From the NCBI RefSeq assembly GCF_020382885.2, contig NC_058503.1, positions 2,841,110 to 2,905,109 on the forward strand: 64,000 bases of DNA, written 5' to 3'. Positions within the stretch are counted from its first letter, which is position 1; each line of letters begins with the position of its first letter. Below are positions 1-11,596 of this stretch, piece after piece. The notes beneath the pieces are model-generated. The model ran no database searches and had not been told where the DNA came from. It saw nothing but the letters and a program-made list of their open reading frames with translations. This DNA is from Scatophagus argus (lineage: Eukaryota; Chordata; Actinopteri; Scatophagidae). The translations under genes and the position numbers were made by a program.

Positions 1-48
1 GTTGAATAGCTGTGGAAAGCAGACTTCAGCTTCTTCCAGGGTCTCCAT
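1..48 (-). CDS. TAAR, first 16 codons of exon 1, cut by window edge
   Basis: The complement reads from an ATG at 46-48 and gives METLEEAEVCFPQLFN. This is identical to the start of the complete minus-strand TAARs at 17668-19158 and 30568-32064. The remainder of exon 1, the intron and exon 2 lie to the left of the window. The following 1.5 kb matches the upstream flank of those genes nearly base for base, so this is the minus member of a further array unit. Whether the gene is intact cannot be seen. Confidence 0.85.
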   Translation of the reverse strand, partial: METLEEAEVCFPQLFN

Positions 49-1551
49 AATCAGACAAAGAAAAGGAGATGAGAAGCTGATGAGCTCTCACCGTTTTCTG
101 GCAAAAGTTCCTGTGTCATGTAGCTATTATTTATCTAGCTCCTCCTCCCTTTCCTGCAACTAAAAAACTGTGCTGATTCCATGATACAATGAACCTGCCT
201 TCTGATGATAATGCAATCTTCCTTGTGGTTTGGACTTGGATTCCTCAGATGTTGTACTTTTAATTCTACCAAAAGAGAAGCAACAAAAAATGAAATGAAG
301 AAAGAACACTTATTACATCGTCAGCCAATATCCAGTCATATCCTCAAATTCTCAGTAGTCTACTTGTGTGGGGCGAGAGCCCAAAAATAACTGACATTGT
401 CTTATATGAAAGTCCTCTACAGATCAATTGCCGTTTATTCATTGATTGATGTCTGTATATTTATTAGCAAATTAGGGAAGCCAAATGTAACACCAAAATT
501 TTAATGTGATAACCTGAACCCTGAGCACTGTTCTTGAGAAAAAAAGAAATCATCAGCCATCTTGGAATTTGGTTTTAGTGGCCCTAATGAAAGCCACCTC
601 TAGTTGTGTGGCATTTTCCAGTTTAAGGCATATGTTCTACATATCCTGTCATTGCTGCAATTGCATGCTAGGCTCAATGGGCAGGCTGCATCTGCTGGAA
701 GCTGAGCATCTGCTCTTTCCAGCTACATTGGCCTCAAGATTGTGTATCTGAGCCAGATTAGACAGACAGTAAAACTGTATTTTTGAAAATGTTAGGGTTA
801 GACAGAATAGGTCCAGCTTAGCTGATGAGCAAGACCGACATCTCTGGACATCTAGCCTATAACAGCAGAGTATTGGCCTCGACCACAATTGCAGAGTAAC
901 ATTCATAAGATTGTACAATGTACAAGTTGTACAATTTATGAACATGCAAAAAGCACATGTCAGCAGTAAACCACTCTTCTCCCAATACTACACAGGGAAA
1001 AGGGAAACCAGCAATTAACTTGACAAAGCACACTCTAATCCACTTTGTCTGCTCAGAGCTAAAGGCCTCTTACGGTGCTTTTCCACAGGTGAGGTTGCCC
1101 TGTGTGAATCCTCATTGTACTGTCATGCAGATAACACAGTGGGTACATAGTACTACTCAGCAGCTACCCGCAGCCAATCTCCTTGGTGAGGTAGCGAAGG
1201 AATAGCAGAGTCGACTTGGTGGAAGCAGAGTAGTTCCTTCTCTATTTTAGAAGGATGTAGAGCAAGTTGGCTACTTCTCTTCAGCGACTATGACCATAGT
1301 CTTCGTCACATGGGATGAAGCCCTTTTGTAAAATGTAGTTGTTAAAGAGGTTTTTACTGGAAAAAGAACCAGTGTTCACAGTGGATACTAAGCCTAAGCA
1401 ATATGAGGCAGTCTCTGCATTGTATCACCTTGGCTAGCATCATGGTGCTTGCCTGTATCAGAGACACTAAAATCCCGAAATCAAATGAAAATAATCACCA
1501 CAAAAAATGATAAATGTTTTATTCTCCAGGACTTTTTGAAGGTGGGGTGGG
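49..1551. other. Upstream flank of minus TAAR, unit 0 copy; no gene seen
   Basis: This block recurs at 19159-20649 and 32065-33501 with few differences. The third copy lacks about 68 bp near 32,430. Short open frames recur in all copies only because the DNA was duplicated. No domain, splice-consistent exon or repeat family is recognisable. It may contain the promoter of the minus TAAR. Confidence 0.7.
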
Positions 1552-1914
1552 GGTGGCACATAGGTGTGGTGGTTAGTACTGTCGCCCAAAGCAAGAAGGT
1601 TCCAGGTTCAAATCCTGGTCTGGCTGTTCAATGTTGAGTTTGCATGTCCTGCCTTTGCCTGCATGGGATTTCTCTTGGTACTCCAGCTTCCTCCCACACT
1701 CCCAAAAACATGCTCATTAGGTTAACTGGCCACTAGACATTGTACCTAGGTGTGAGTGTGTGGCATTGTCTTGTTGTTTGTTTGTCAGCTTTGTATTTGA
1801 CTAGCAACCAGTCCAGGATGTAACCTGCCTCTCACCCATAGTCTGCTGGGATAGGCTCCAGCCCCCCTTATGACCCTGACAGATAAGCAGTATAGAAAAT
1901 GGATGGATGGATGG
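1552..1914 (+). mobile_element. tRNA-headed SINE (family A), intact-length copy
   Basis: The head carries a pol III A-box-like stretch (around 1571-1590) and a B box close to GGTTCAAATCC (1605-1615). A long tRNA-unrelated body follows, and it ends in a GATAAGC...ATGGATGGATGG tail. The same body is found at 8836, 16306, 29258 and 42032. The tail resembles the 3' end of the Rex3/RTE LINE at 47340-49440, so RTE-driven mobilisation is likely (inference). The tail runs directly into a broken LINE at about 1915, which marks a rearrangement joint. In units 1 and 2 this same SINE is split by other DNA. Confidence 0.75.
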
Positions 1915-3129
1915 ATCCAGTGTTGAGGGTGAGGGGGGATGAGCTATGGGTGCCCACGCGTACCACCTGTTGTCTTCCGGTAAGGAAGCTGTGGATCCAC
2001 TTGCACAGGGAGGAGTTCAGTCCAAGATCACACAGCTTGGTTACCAGCCTGGAGGGGACTATGGTATTGAATGCTGAGCTGTAGTCCACAAACAGCACTC
2101 TCACGTAGTTCCCCATCCTAGTGTCTATGTGGGAAAGTGTTTTGTGCAGCAGGAAGGTTATGGCGTCATCTGTGGATCTGTCTGGGCGGTATGCAAACTG
2201 AAGGGGATCCAGGGTGGGGGGCAGAGAGGAGGTGATGAATGTTTTGACCAGCTTCTCAAAACATTTCATCACCACAGATGTGAGGGCTATGGGGCGATAG
2301 TCATTGGGATTACTGGGCTGGGCTGTCTTTGGGACGGGGACTACAATAGACTTCTTAAAGCAGGTGGGAATCACACACTGTGAGAGGGAGAGGTTGAATT
2401 TCGTTGTAAACACCAGTGCAAGCTGTTCAGCGCAGGCTTTGAGGACCCGACCGCTAACGCCGTCAGGCCCTGCTGCTTTCCTGGTGTTTACACTTCTAAA
2501 CATCCTCCTCACCTCCAGCTCCGTCACAGTGAGCGTCACCTCTCCGCCGGCTGGGAGCGCAGCTTCTTGCCTGCTATCTGACTCGAAGCGTGCAAAGAAG
2601 TTGTTGAGCTCATCAGCCAGAGAAGCGTCCACTCTCATCGCAGGTGGATGTGCAGCTTTGTAGTCTGTGATGGTGCGTAGTCCCTGCCACAGCACCCTGG
2701 AGTTGCTCCCCTCCATCTGCAGCTCCAGTCTTGCGGCGTAGCGGCATTTAGCCTCCTTCACCGTCCTACGGACAGCGTAGGTGACTGCCCTGTACAGCGT
2801 CATGTCACCGGTGGCGAGTCCCGAGTTGTAGGCAGCGGTGCGGGCCCTCAGCGCGTCGCGGACAGTTTTGTCCACCCACGGCTTCTGGTTGGGAAAAGTT
2901 CTGATGGTGGCTGTTGGTGTTACGTCTTCCACCATTTTCCCGATAAATCCCACAACCGCTTCCGTGAACTCGTTGATGTCACCGCCCGAGCTGCACCGAA
3001 ACGTGTCCCAGTCCGCTGAATCCAGTGCGCCCTGCAGAGCGTCCTCTGATTGGTCAGTCCACCGTGTTACTTCTCTGACTGCAGGAGATTCCTGCTTCAG
3101 CCGAGGTTTATATTTCGGCATGAGAAGGA
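1915..3129 (-). mobile_element. L2/Maui-like LINE (A1), inner part: endonuclease end to mid-RT
   Basis: A minus-strand frame (3121 down to about 1915) encodes the linker after the endonuclease and the N-terminal half of a reverse transcriptase. Visible motifs are AAGPDGVSGRVLK, NDYRPIALTSVVMKCFEKLV, LQFAYRPDRSTDDAI and FVDYSSAFNTIVPSRL, all typical of the fish L2/CR1 clade. It stops at TLNTGS, before the FADD catalytic box, where it is fused to the SINE tail. Its 5' part continues at 5119 after a nested LINE. It cannot be active. Confidence 0.85.
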
Positions 3130-5118
3130 TTCAAGGATTCAAGGATTCAAGGAGCTTTATTGTCATTTCACACACGTAGAACATGAGTGGAACGAAATTA
3201 GTTTCCCCGGTCCCAGTATAAGCCCAATTGCCTAACAAATAAATATAAATATAAACAATGCTACAGTAGAATGTAAAAAAATACAGTAGGTGATGTAAAC
3301 ATCAGTGTAAACAGTATAAGTAGTGCAAATGACTGACAGGGTAGTGCAAAAGACAGTAGTGCAATGAGAGAACATGAGTAGTTTAAGAGTTTTGTGCAAA
3401 TGACTGCATTGTGCAATGTTCCGTGGGTATTTGTTGGTGTGTGTGTGGGGGGGGGGATGGGTTTGGCAGCAGGGGCTACAGAGGGCCTCCAGAGTTCAAC
3501 AGTCTCAGAGCTTCTGGGAAGAAGCTGTTCCTCAGTCTGGTGGTCCTGCTCTTAATGCTCTGCAGCCTCCTGCCTGAGGGGAGAGGGGCAAACAGTTTGT
3601 GTGAGGGGTGGGTGGGGTCCTTCATGATGCAGGAGGCCCTTTTCCTGCACCTGGCGGTGTAAATGTCTGTGGTGGTGGATAGGCTGTGTCCCACAGTCTT
3701 CTGTGCAGCTTTCACCACCCTCTGCAGAGCCTTTTACTCTGCTGCAGAGCAGCTACCGTGCCACACAGTGATGCAGGAGCACAGGACGCTCTCCACCACA
3801 CATCTGTAAAAAGATGTCAGGACTGAGCTCCCCAGTCCGGCACGCCTCAGCCTCCTGAGAAAGTAGAGGCGCTGGTGTGCCTTCCTGATGAGAAAGGAAG
3901 TGTTGTTGCTCCAGGTGAGGTCGTCCATTATGTGGACGCCCAGGTACCTGAAACTGGAGACCACTTCCACCGCTGTCCCTCCGATGTACAGGGGAGGAAG
4001 GGGGAGATGTCTGCCCCTTCTGAAGTCCACGATCATCTCCTTGGTCTTTTTCACGTTGATGCAGAGGTTGTTCTCTCTGCACCAACCCTCCAGGCGTTCC
4101 ACCTCCTGCCTGTAGTCGGCCTCGTCACTGTTGGCGATGCGTCCAACCACAGCTGTATCATCCGCAAACTTCACGATGAGGCAGCTCGGATGTTGCGCTG
4201 AGCAGTCGTGTGTTAGCAGGGTGAACAGGAGGGGGCTCAGCACACAGCCCTGGGGAGAGCCGGTGCTGAGGGTGATGGAGGAGGAGGAGATATCATGGAT
4301 CTTCACTGTTTGCGGCCTGTCCGTCAGGAAGTCCAGGACCCAATTGCAGAGGGTGGAGCTCAAACCGAGAGCACTGAGCTTATGGATCAGTGTTTGCGGA
4401 ATGATTGTGTTAAACGCAGATGTGAAATCCACAAAGAGAAGGCGGACATAGGAGTCTTTATTCTCTAGGTGGGTGAGAGTTGTGTGGACAGAAGATATGG
4501 CATCCTCTGTGGATCGGTTCTTCCTGTATGCGTATTGGTGTGGGTCCACAGTGACGTCGATACAGTCTTTGATGCGGGCCATGACCAGTCTCTCAAAGCA
4601 CTTCATGACTATCGGAGTGAGGGCTACTGGCCGATAGTCATTCAGGCTCGTCACTGTGGAGGTCTTGGGAATGGGGATGATTGTAGCGGTCTTCAGACAG
4701 GTGGGGACCGTCGCTTGTTGGAGAGAGGTGTTGAAGATGTCCGTCAGTACCTCTGTGAGCTGATGTGCACAGCCCTTCAGCACCCGCCCCGGGATATTAT
4801 CGGGACCTGCAGCTTTGTGTGGGTTTATCCTCTGGAGGGTCCTCCTCACTTCTGCTGAGGTCACGCTGAGGGGCTCTTCACCAGGTGGGGGGGTGAGTCT
4901 GGTGCTGAGGGGGGTGTCCGGGTCCTCAAAGCGGGCAAAGAAGTTGTTGAGAGCTTCAGGCAGAGAGGGGTCCCTGGGGCATTGTGCATCTTTCTTATTT
5001 AGACACCCGAAACAAGTAGAGTTAGCCTTTAGACCAACACAAAAACTACAAAAAAAGGGCTTAAACCCGGGAGCGTGAGAAGCCGCTGCACTACTGTGCG
5101 CCGCCATCTTGAAACACT
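3130..5118 (-). mobile_element. Second L2-like LINE (B) nested in LINE A1
   Basis: The frame 5107-3734 encodes an RT with [45 protein letters not shown] and [10 protein letters not shown], so palm and FADD box are present. One in-frame stop at 3734-3736 separates it from a further 80 codons of the normal C-terminal domain (to 3476). The 3' end is an AATAAAG followed by a short TTGAATCC tandem tail (3130-3157), typical of CR1/L2 LINEs. Flanking 5-bp duplications (aagga, 3125-3129 and 5119-5123) show target-primed insertion into LINE A1. The N-terminus ([15 protein letters not shown]...) jumps straight to the pre-RT region, so the endonuclease is absent. Confidence 0.85.
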
Positions 5119-5902
5119 AAGGACTGCACTGTGGTCCGAAAGGCCAAACGGAGGCAGAGACTTGGCCTTGTAACCATCCTTGAAAGGAGAGTAACAGTGG
5201 TCCAGAGTCCTCTCTCCTCTGGTGGGGCAGTCGATGTGTTGAAAGGACGGAACTGGATGGTCAGAAGCTCCAGGTCAGGGGTGCATGAGTGTTTGAGAGA
5301 CACAACGTTCCTGTTGTCACACCAGTTGTTGTTTACCATCAGACACACACCACCTCCCCTTGATTTACCAGACTCACCCGTCCTGTCCTTGCGGTGAACT
5401 GAGAAGAACTCCGCTGGTTGAACGCCGTGGTCCGGAGTCAGGGGGGTCAGCCATGTCTCATGAGGCAGATGACGTTACAGTCCCGTATATCCCTCTGGAA
5501 CTTTATTCTGGCCCCGAGGTCATCGAGCTTATTTTCCAGCGACTGGACATTGGCGAGTAGGATGCTGGGCAGAGGTGAATGGTGTGCTCTGCGTCTCAGT
5601 CTGTTCCTAACGCCGGCTCGTTTCCCTCAAGGCCTTCTCCGTGGCCTGAGCGTCCATTGTTGTTGTTGTTGTTGTGACCAGTCCGTAGGATGTCGACGGG
5701 CCAGGTCGGGTCTGGGATTAAGTTGATAGGAGCACAATTTGAGTACTGTGCTCCGGGGTCAATTAGGGTCTGTCTGTCGTATGTGTTACAACCTACAACG
5801 GGATGGCTTAACAAGCTAAAAATTACGCTAAAAACGACTATATACAAACAAATCTCGGGAGCAGGTACGACAGCGGCCGACCACACCAGCGCCATCTTGG
5901 TA
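5119..5902 (-). mobile_element. LINE A1, 5' part
   Basis: This continues the LINE interrupted at 3129. Reading on the minus strand it begins near 5902, has an ATG at 5893-5895 (MALVWSAAVVPAPEIC...) and continues into the endonuclease with VCLMVNNNWCDNRNVV and LELLTIQFRP. Compared with the second copy (12293-13362) it lacks about 180 bp around 5239, which removes the AGDFNR-containing part of the endonuclease. The 5' end abuts the sequence that in units 1 and 2 lies just upstream of the plus TAAR, so the insertion site can be read from those copies. Confidence 0.8.
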
Positions 5903-5948
5903 CAACATACAATGCAGCATGCGGTCACTTTTTGTTCTTACTTCCTCT

Positions 5949-5988
<40 letters not shown>

Positions 5989-6192
5989 TTTCAAGGATTC
6001 ATATTTTAGTGCGCCCAATGCTGTTCAAAGGTACAGGGATTCAGAGTACTAATATATTGTTGTTATCCATTCCAATTGATGCAATTTGCCCTTGAGAGAG
6101 GAGCAGAGCAAGGATATAGACTCATCAGATGTATGACTGAGTTTTGATCTGAACTTTACAAACTCAGCAGCCACTTCTCTCTCTCTCTGATA
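5903..6192 (+). other. Upstream flank of plus TAAR 1, with poly-T tract
   Basis: It matches the sequence just upstream of the other plus TAARs (for example 26431-26611). It contains a T homopolymer of about 32 bases (5954-5985) that is shorter in the other copies, and a CT-rich stretch just before the ATG. A promoter is presumably here, but no clear TATA box was identified. Confidence 0.5.
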
Positions 6193-7580
6193 ATGAAGGC
6201 GATGGAGGAGTCGGAACTCTGCTTTCCTCATCTTAACACCTCATGTAGGAGGACAATACGTCCTCACTTGGAAGCCACACTCATTTTCAGCCTGCTGTCC
6301 TGCATCACTGTGATCACTGTGGTTCTGAACCTGTTGGTCATCATCTCTATCTACCACTTCAGGCAGAGATAAACTTTTGTGCATGGCCTACAAAATGTTT
6401 ATTTTTTTGGTTATAGTCAGATAATGTATGAAAAAATGCCTTTGAGCACGGCAGCATAATGTGACATTCAGCTCTCTGAGGAAAACATTAGTAGATTCTG
6501 ACCGTAGTTTTGTTGGCTCTAGGTTTTTATTTCAATGGCTGTGTGGATTTTTTGACATACTACTTTAGAAGCTGATGTAATATGATGCTGCTTTTGAGAT
6601 AAGTACCAAAAACGATTAGTGACGGTTTCTCATACTTTGGGTTTCTACACATTCACTAATCTCAATTGTGCATGGCGTTTATTTGCAAATGATTTTATAT
6701 GTGCAGTGTTGTATTTACGTTTGCTGTCTTGTGTTCAGTGTTGATATTTTTTCATTTCAGGCAGCTTCACACCACCACCAACCTCCTCCTCCTCTCTCTG
6801 GCTGTTGCAGACTTCCTTGTAGGTTTCCTGCAGATGCCAGTTGAAATCCTCCTCTTCCAAGACTGTTGGATGCTGGGCAACTTTCTTTGTGCTGTAAATT
6901 ACTTTTTAGGTTACCTTATTATCAGTGTTTCAGTGGGAAACATGGTTCTCATATCAGTTGACCGCTACATAGCTATTTGTGAGCCCATGTTTTATTCCAC
7001 CAAAGTCACTCTGAAAAAAATTCAAATCTGCATTTGTCTATGTTGGATCTTTTCTGCTGTCCACAGCAGCTGGATACTTAGGGATGTTCTGAAACAACCA
7101 GGCAGGTATAATTCCTGTGATGGAGAGTGTGTAGTTGTAATTAATTATGTTGAAGGAGCTTTTGACTTTGTTGTGACCTTTTTTGGCCCCATAACTGTCA
7201 TCATAGTTCTATATATGAAAGTATTTGTGGTGGCTGTGTCTCAGGCTCGTGCCATGCGCTCCCACAATGCAGTTGTTACACTGCAGCTTTCAAAGACAGT
7301 AACTGCTAAGAAATCTGAAATGAAAGCAGCCAGGACTCTTGGTGTTGTTGTAGTTGTGTTTGTTCTGTGTTCATGTCCATATTATTGTTTCACTGTTGCA
7401 GCTGAGAACAACTTGGTATCCGGGTCATCTGCAGTCAGTGAGATTTGGCTTTTATATTTTAACTCCTGTCTAAACCCTATGATCTATGCCTTTTTCTACC
7501 CCTGGTTCAGAGAATCTGTCAAACGCATTATTACACTTCAGACACTGAAGCCTGGCTCACGGGATGGAAACATACTCTAG
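6193..7580 (+). CDS. Trace amine-associated receptor, plus copy 1
   Basis: This is a class A GPCR of 329 aa, probably an olfactory amine receptor. Exon 1 is 6193-6362 and exon 2 is 6761-7580; splicing restores HF-R-QLHTTTN. Features include sequon N15TS, N1.50 in VVLNLLVI, D74 (2.50), C100/C180 for the ECL2 disulfide, DRY at 124-126, W152 and NPMIY at 295-299 inside the TAAR signature NSCLNPMIYAFFYPWF. Position 3.32 is Gly107, not the Asp of classical aminergic receptors, but Asp192 sits at 5.42. The intron starts with GC (AG/GCAGAG), because no GT is available before an in-frame stop. ATGs at codons 1 and 4 are both possible starts. Relative to copies 3 and 4 it has K2, T21, S52, Y104 and Y108. 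Family assignment is firm; subtype and ligand are not. Confidence 0.93.
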
Positions 7581-8835
7581 AGAAAGACATTGATGAAGTG
7601 ATGGAAAAGTATGTGAAGGGGAAATTGTTTTTCATTTTCATTTACACATCATAAAGTCAGGATAATTAAAAAAGATATGGAGAAATGAATGTGTGTTCAG
7701 TCAGTATACCATATATAAATTTATTCTCTGTTTCTTTTCATTGCACATTTATTCTCTGCTTCAGTCATCCTATGAGAATGACTAAAACCAGAAAATCTTT
7801 TCTTAACAAACTCTTATTGTTACTGTTATTGATGAAAAGCATGGTGGATTTTCATGGACACAAAGAGATGACAAATGCACAATTACAGAAATACAGTCAT
7901 CACGACCATAAAAGAACAAATGGTTTCAATAATGTTATGTTTGGGACAGGACCAGAATCTGTTACCTGGGTTTTTCCTAGTGAATTAAATTTGTCTTCAT
8001 TTTAAACTTCACCTGCAGAGAGGATCACATCCAGAAACTTTCAATTATTATATTTATTATAATTATGCATTTTTCAGAGAATACAGTCCCTCATGAAATA
8101 AGTTCAGTGATTTGAAGACAAGCAGCCCAAGCTGTTATAAGCCAGTTTAACTAAAAGAGCTGAGCTCTCATATTTGACGCTTTCAAAATTGTAAGTGCTG
8201 TAAAACTGCTTTTTAGGCATACCTAAATCTGGATGTATATCATCTGTTGAAACTTTGAAAGCAACTAATCACATCAATTGATTCTGTGATTTTAAACCCT
8301 TGTGGTTATCTAATAAGAAGAAAATTAGTAAAATTATCTACATTAATGATGTGGCATTTGTAACACAGAAACTAGTTAAGACAATAAAAAATGGCACTTC
8401 CGAGCAGCTTGACCAGTAAGTCATATGATAGCACTGCAGCTATTGTTGGAAAGTAAATCCCTCACATGCAGCATTCCAGAGAAACTGAATTATATTGTAC
8501 AAGACAGTGTTTAGAGAGTCTGATTTTTCTCATCGGTGCAGTGTAACACTTGGTGGTGAAACTGAATCACATACACCATTCTGCTGGAAACACACAGCTT
8601 CAGTGAGACAGATAACATTACATTTAATACCACATTTATTTTTCACTTCCCCAAGCTGACACTACATGATGCACTCTAAAGTATACAGTTCGGAGCTGCG
8701 AGCCAAGCTACTGGTAACGTCAGCTTAGCTTGTTTCTCTGGGAACAAGACTTAGATATCCAACAACTAAAATCTTTCATCTGGTGAAAGATATACCGTTT
8801 GCTAAAACAACCAAGAAAAAAATATAATATGATTC
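7581..8835 (+). other. 3' flank of plus TAAR 1
   Basis: AT-rich sequence shared with the flanks of the other three plus TAARs (15051-16305, 28000-29257, 40438-41696). It includes a 106-codon open frame (7685-8005) whose hydrophobic, low-complexity product resembles no family. The frame is conserved only as much as the noncoding DNA around it. It is probably 3' UTR and intergenic DNA. Confidence 0.55.
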
Positions 8836-9155
8836 ACGGTGGTGCAGTGGTTAGCACTGTCACCTCATAGCAAGAGGGTTCCAGGTTGGAATCCGGTCTG
8901 GGCCCCTGTGCCTGCGTGGGTTTTCTCCGGGTACTCCGGCTTCCTCCCACAATACCAAAAACATGCACATTAGGTTAATTGGCGACTCTACATTGCCCCT
9001 AGGTGTGAGAGTGTATGGTTGTTTGTCTTTGTGTGTTGGCCCTGTGATTGACTGGCGACCAGTCCAGGGTGAACCCCGCCTCTCGCCCGTAGTCAGCTGG
9101 GATAGGCTCCACCCCCCCGTGACCCTGACAGATAAGCGGTATACAAAATGGATGG
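8836..9155 (+). mobile_element. SINE family A, 3' of plus TAAR 1
   Basis: A box/B box head, body and GATAAGCGGTATA...ATGGATGGG tail. Compared with the copies at 16306 and 29258 it lacks about 24 bp after GGGCCC. The 5' end starts abruptly at CACGGTGG; the copy at 42032 still has the full GGGCGGCACGG start, so the shortened form is derived. Confidence 0.75.
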
Positions 9156-9516
9156 GATACTGGCTACATTCATGTGCATAGCTTGGATTACAGGTGTATA
9201 ACTACAATGTCGTTAAGATCCCTAGTAGCTAACACTGACTTGTTTATTAATTATTGATGCTAGCTAACTTATCTTATCTATTTCAATTAGGAAGTAAACC
9301 TTCCCAAATTAAGTTAACAAGCGCTGAGGCAGGTTAACAATGTCTGACTCAACATCATTTGCCTGTTTGTTATAAATTCTTTCCAATGACTGTATGAAAT
9401 GCTGACATCTGCCTAATTCTTCTCTGGTCTGGTCTGGTTTGAAACACTTTTAGCAAATAAAGCAAAAGAATTTGTGTGTGTAAAATCAAACTGGGATCAC
9501 ATTGCATTTCATTTTC

Positions 9517-11596
9517 TGCCACTGCCAGCATACTGAGTTGCAACTCCGGTTGCCTCTCATGCCACTCCTTCAGGAGATTGATATGGAACGTTTGTCGGGA
9601 TTTTCTCTTCCCAGGAAGATCAATCTCGTAGGTGGCTGGACCCATCTTCCGCACCACCTTGTACGGCCCCTGCCACCTGGCAAGCAGCTTGTTCTCAGTG
9701 GTGGGCAGAAGAAGCAGAACCTTCTGCCCTGGTTGGAGACTCCTCTGCCTGGCTGCCTTGTCGTACCAGGACTTCTGGTGAGTCTGGGCCTGACCTCCAG
9801 GTAGATTTCAGCTACCGGGTACTCATGCTCATCCCCATTTACACAAGAGACCCTCAGTTTTCCATCCGGTAAATAGTCTCTCTTTTCTACTACGTGGGGC
9901 TGTACTAATGTCTGGGTGCTTGCAGTGTCCAGCAGGGCAATAGCCCTCTTCCCATTAACCCCAACTGGTTCAGTCTGTCAGTCAACCCTGTGTCACCCTC
10001 TTCCCGTCTCGGGACACAGCAATGGCTGGAGTGTTTGGGCTTCCTGTTCGGACATTCAGGCTTAATGTGGCCCTCTTGATGGCAGTGATAGCAAACCACC
10101 GTTGCAGTAGGTTTCTGTTCCTGGGCCTCTCTGGACCTAAATGTGGGCAACAAACTTCGGACAGGCTGTCTACTGGGCTCACTAGTCTTTGAACCACTCC
10201 CATGACCAAACCCCTCAGACCTACCTCGAGCTGCTGGTCTTGGTGGTGGCTCCATCCGGAAGGTCTTGTGGCCCCGCCGAGCTGCCATGAGGTTCTCCAC
10301 CAGTTCTGCTGCCCTCTGACCATCCTGCGGATTGTGCTCCTTCACCCAGACTCTGATGTCAGGGTTCGCAGGAACTGTTCTAAGACAAGGGTTTCCATCA
10401 CCTCGTCAATCGTCTTCGTTGTCGGCCGAATCCACTTGTTGATGAGATCCTTCAGGCGGGTGTACAGCTCCCGAGGCGTTTCTCCCGGCCTGATGTCTGG
10501 TTCACGGAAACTCCTCCGGTACACCTCCTCGTTGATCTCATATTTATTTAGGATGGCGTCCTTCACACGATCATAGTTCATCGCATGGTTTATGTCCATT
10601 GCCACATATGCACTACGTGCCTTGCCAGAGAGGTAGGGCACCAGGATCACCGCCCAGTCCTCTCTTGGCCAGCGGTAAGCCATAGCTAGCCGCTCAAATG
10701 TGGTGAGGTATTGTTCGATGTCATCCCCTTCCTCAAATCTGGGGATCGCCGCACTGGACCAGGCTCTTGGTGCAGGGGCTGGTTCTGCTGCTGCTGGAGA
10801 TACTGGTGCTGCTGGAGCTACTGCTGGTACGTCGCCCAGTGGGGAATGGAGACCCCCTGGCTGATGCATAGGCGGTGCTGGAGATGGACGTCTACGGTCA
10901 GCATCAACATCTTCCCTGAGTTGATTCAGCTGGAGCTGGACACCCCTCCATCTCTGTTCCTGCTTCGATGCCTCCCTCTCCTGGGCTTGAAGGGTCCTGA
11001 CCAGGAGCTGATGCAGGGTGGCTAGGTCACACTCACTGGGTTGGTCTCCGCCCGACGCCTGGGCCCCGACCCCACCGTCTGTCTGCACCTCTTCTTCCTC
11101 CTCTGTGTCCACTGGGGTCTGGATGGGGAAATCCATGCTCACCCCAGTTCGGCCATCTTGCGCCCCACGGCCTCGCTTCCCTGCTCGACCTCTCATTCCA
11201 ACTCTTCTCTCCAGCTTCTCCGATGGCCACAGATCCCACCACTGCCACCAAATGTGAGGGACCAGAGTGGTCTCCCCGAATAACGGGATCTCGGCAAGAT
11301 CGGATTCAGGCAGAAGAGATTGAAAGTAGGAGGCAGCAAAGCGTCAGGTGCCAGGAAATGCCCTTTTATTCTCCTGGAACACAAGGTTTTCACCGACAGG
11401 AACAATGCGGGAACCAAAAACACTAATAACAAACTCTCACAACAGCACATAGTAGTTCTCCCAAGGAATAACAAGAGCAAAATGAGGCTCCTTTAAATAG
11501 GGCTGCTTGTTGAGCCCAAACGGTCCTCGCAGGCCACGTTATCAAAACGCGTCCCTTGTGGGAGACAGTGAGAAGGAGGGTGCTCACCTTCTCACA
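9517..11596 (-). mobile_element. Gypsy (Ty3) LTR retrotransposon fossil
   Basis: Minus-strand frames show a Gypsy-type gag (about 11196-10342, with SRFEEGDD-like capsid sequence), a CCHC zinc knuckle (CYHCHQEGHIKPEC near 10090), protease-like sequence near 9900 and the C-terminal end of an integrase (near 9550-9650). One LTR is present at the 5' end (11253-11596). A primer-binding-site-like TGGTGGCAG lies next to it. No second LTR is present. The element is incomplete and broken in several places. On its left it abuts TAAR flank and on its right the LINE A2, so it sits at the join of a local duplication. Confidence 0.8.
11253..11596 (-). repeat. LTR of the Gypsy fossil
   Basis: About 344 bp bounded by TGTGAG and CTCACA, the expected inverted LTR ends. 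It adjoins the primer-binding-site-like sequence of the internal region. The last 70 bp or so recur at 12221-12292 in front of a second LINE piece. No second full LTR exists for dating. Confidence 0.75.

Noticed and set aside
649-945. 98-codon minus frame repeated at 19759 and 32603
   Set aside because: Repeated only because the segment was duplicated; no domain, signal peptide or splice context supports it.
957-1205. 82-codon plus frame repeated in all three upstream flanks
   Set aside because: No family resemblance and no conservation beyond that of its flanks.
1605-1625. tRNA gene suggested by B-box-like GGTTCAAATCC
   Set aside because: The head lacks a full cloverleaf and is followed by a SINE body and tail; it is a tRNA-derived SINE and not a tRNA gene. 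The same holds at 8877, 16348, 29301 and 42085.
7685-8005. 106-codon open frame recurring downstream of all plus TAARs
   Set aside because: Its conservation equals that of the surrounding noncoding duplicate DNA, the product is low-complexity and hydrophobic with no family resemblance, and the copies differ by an inserted codon pattern in an AT repeat. Most likely 3' UTR.
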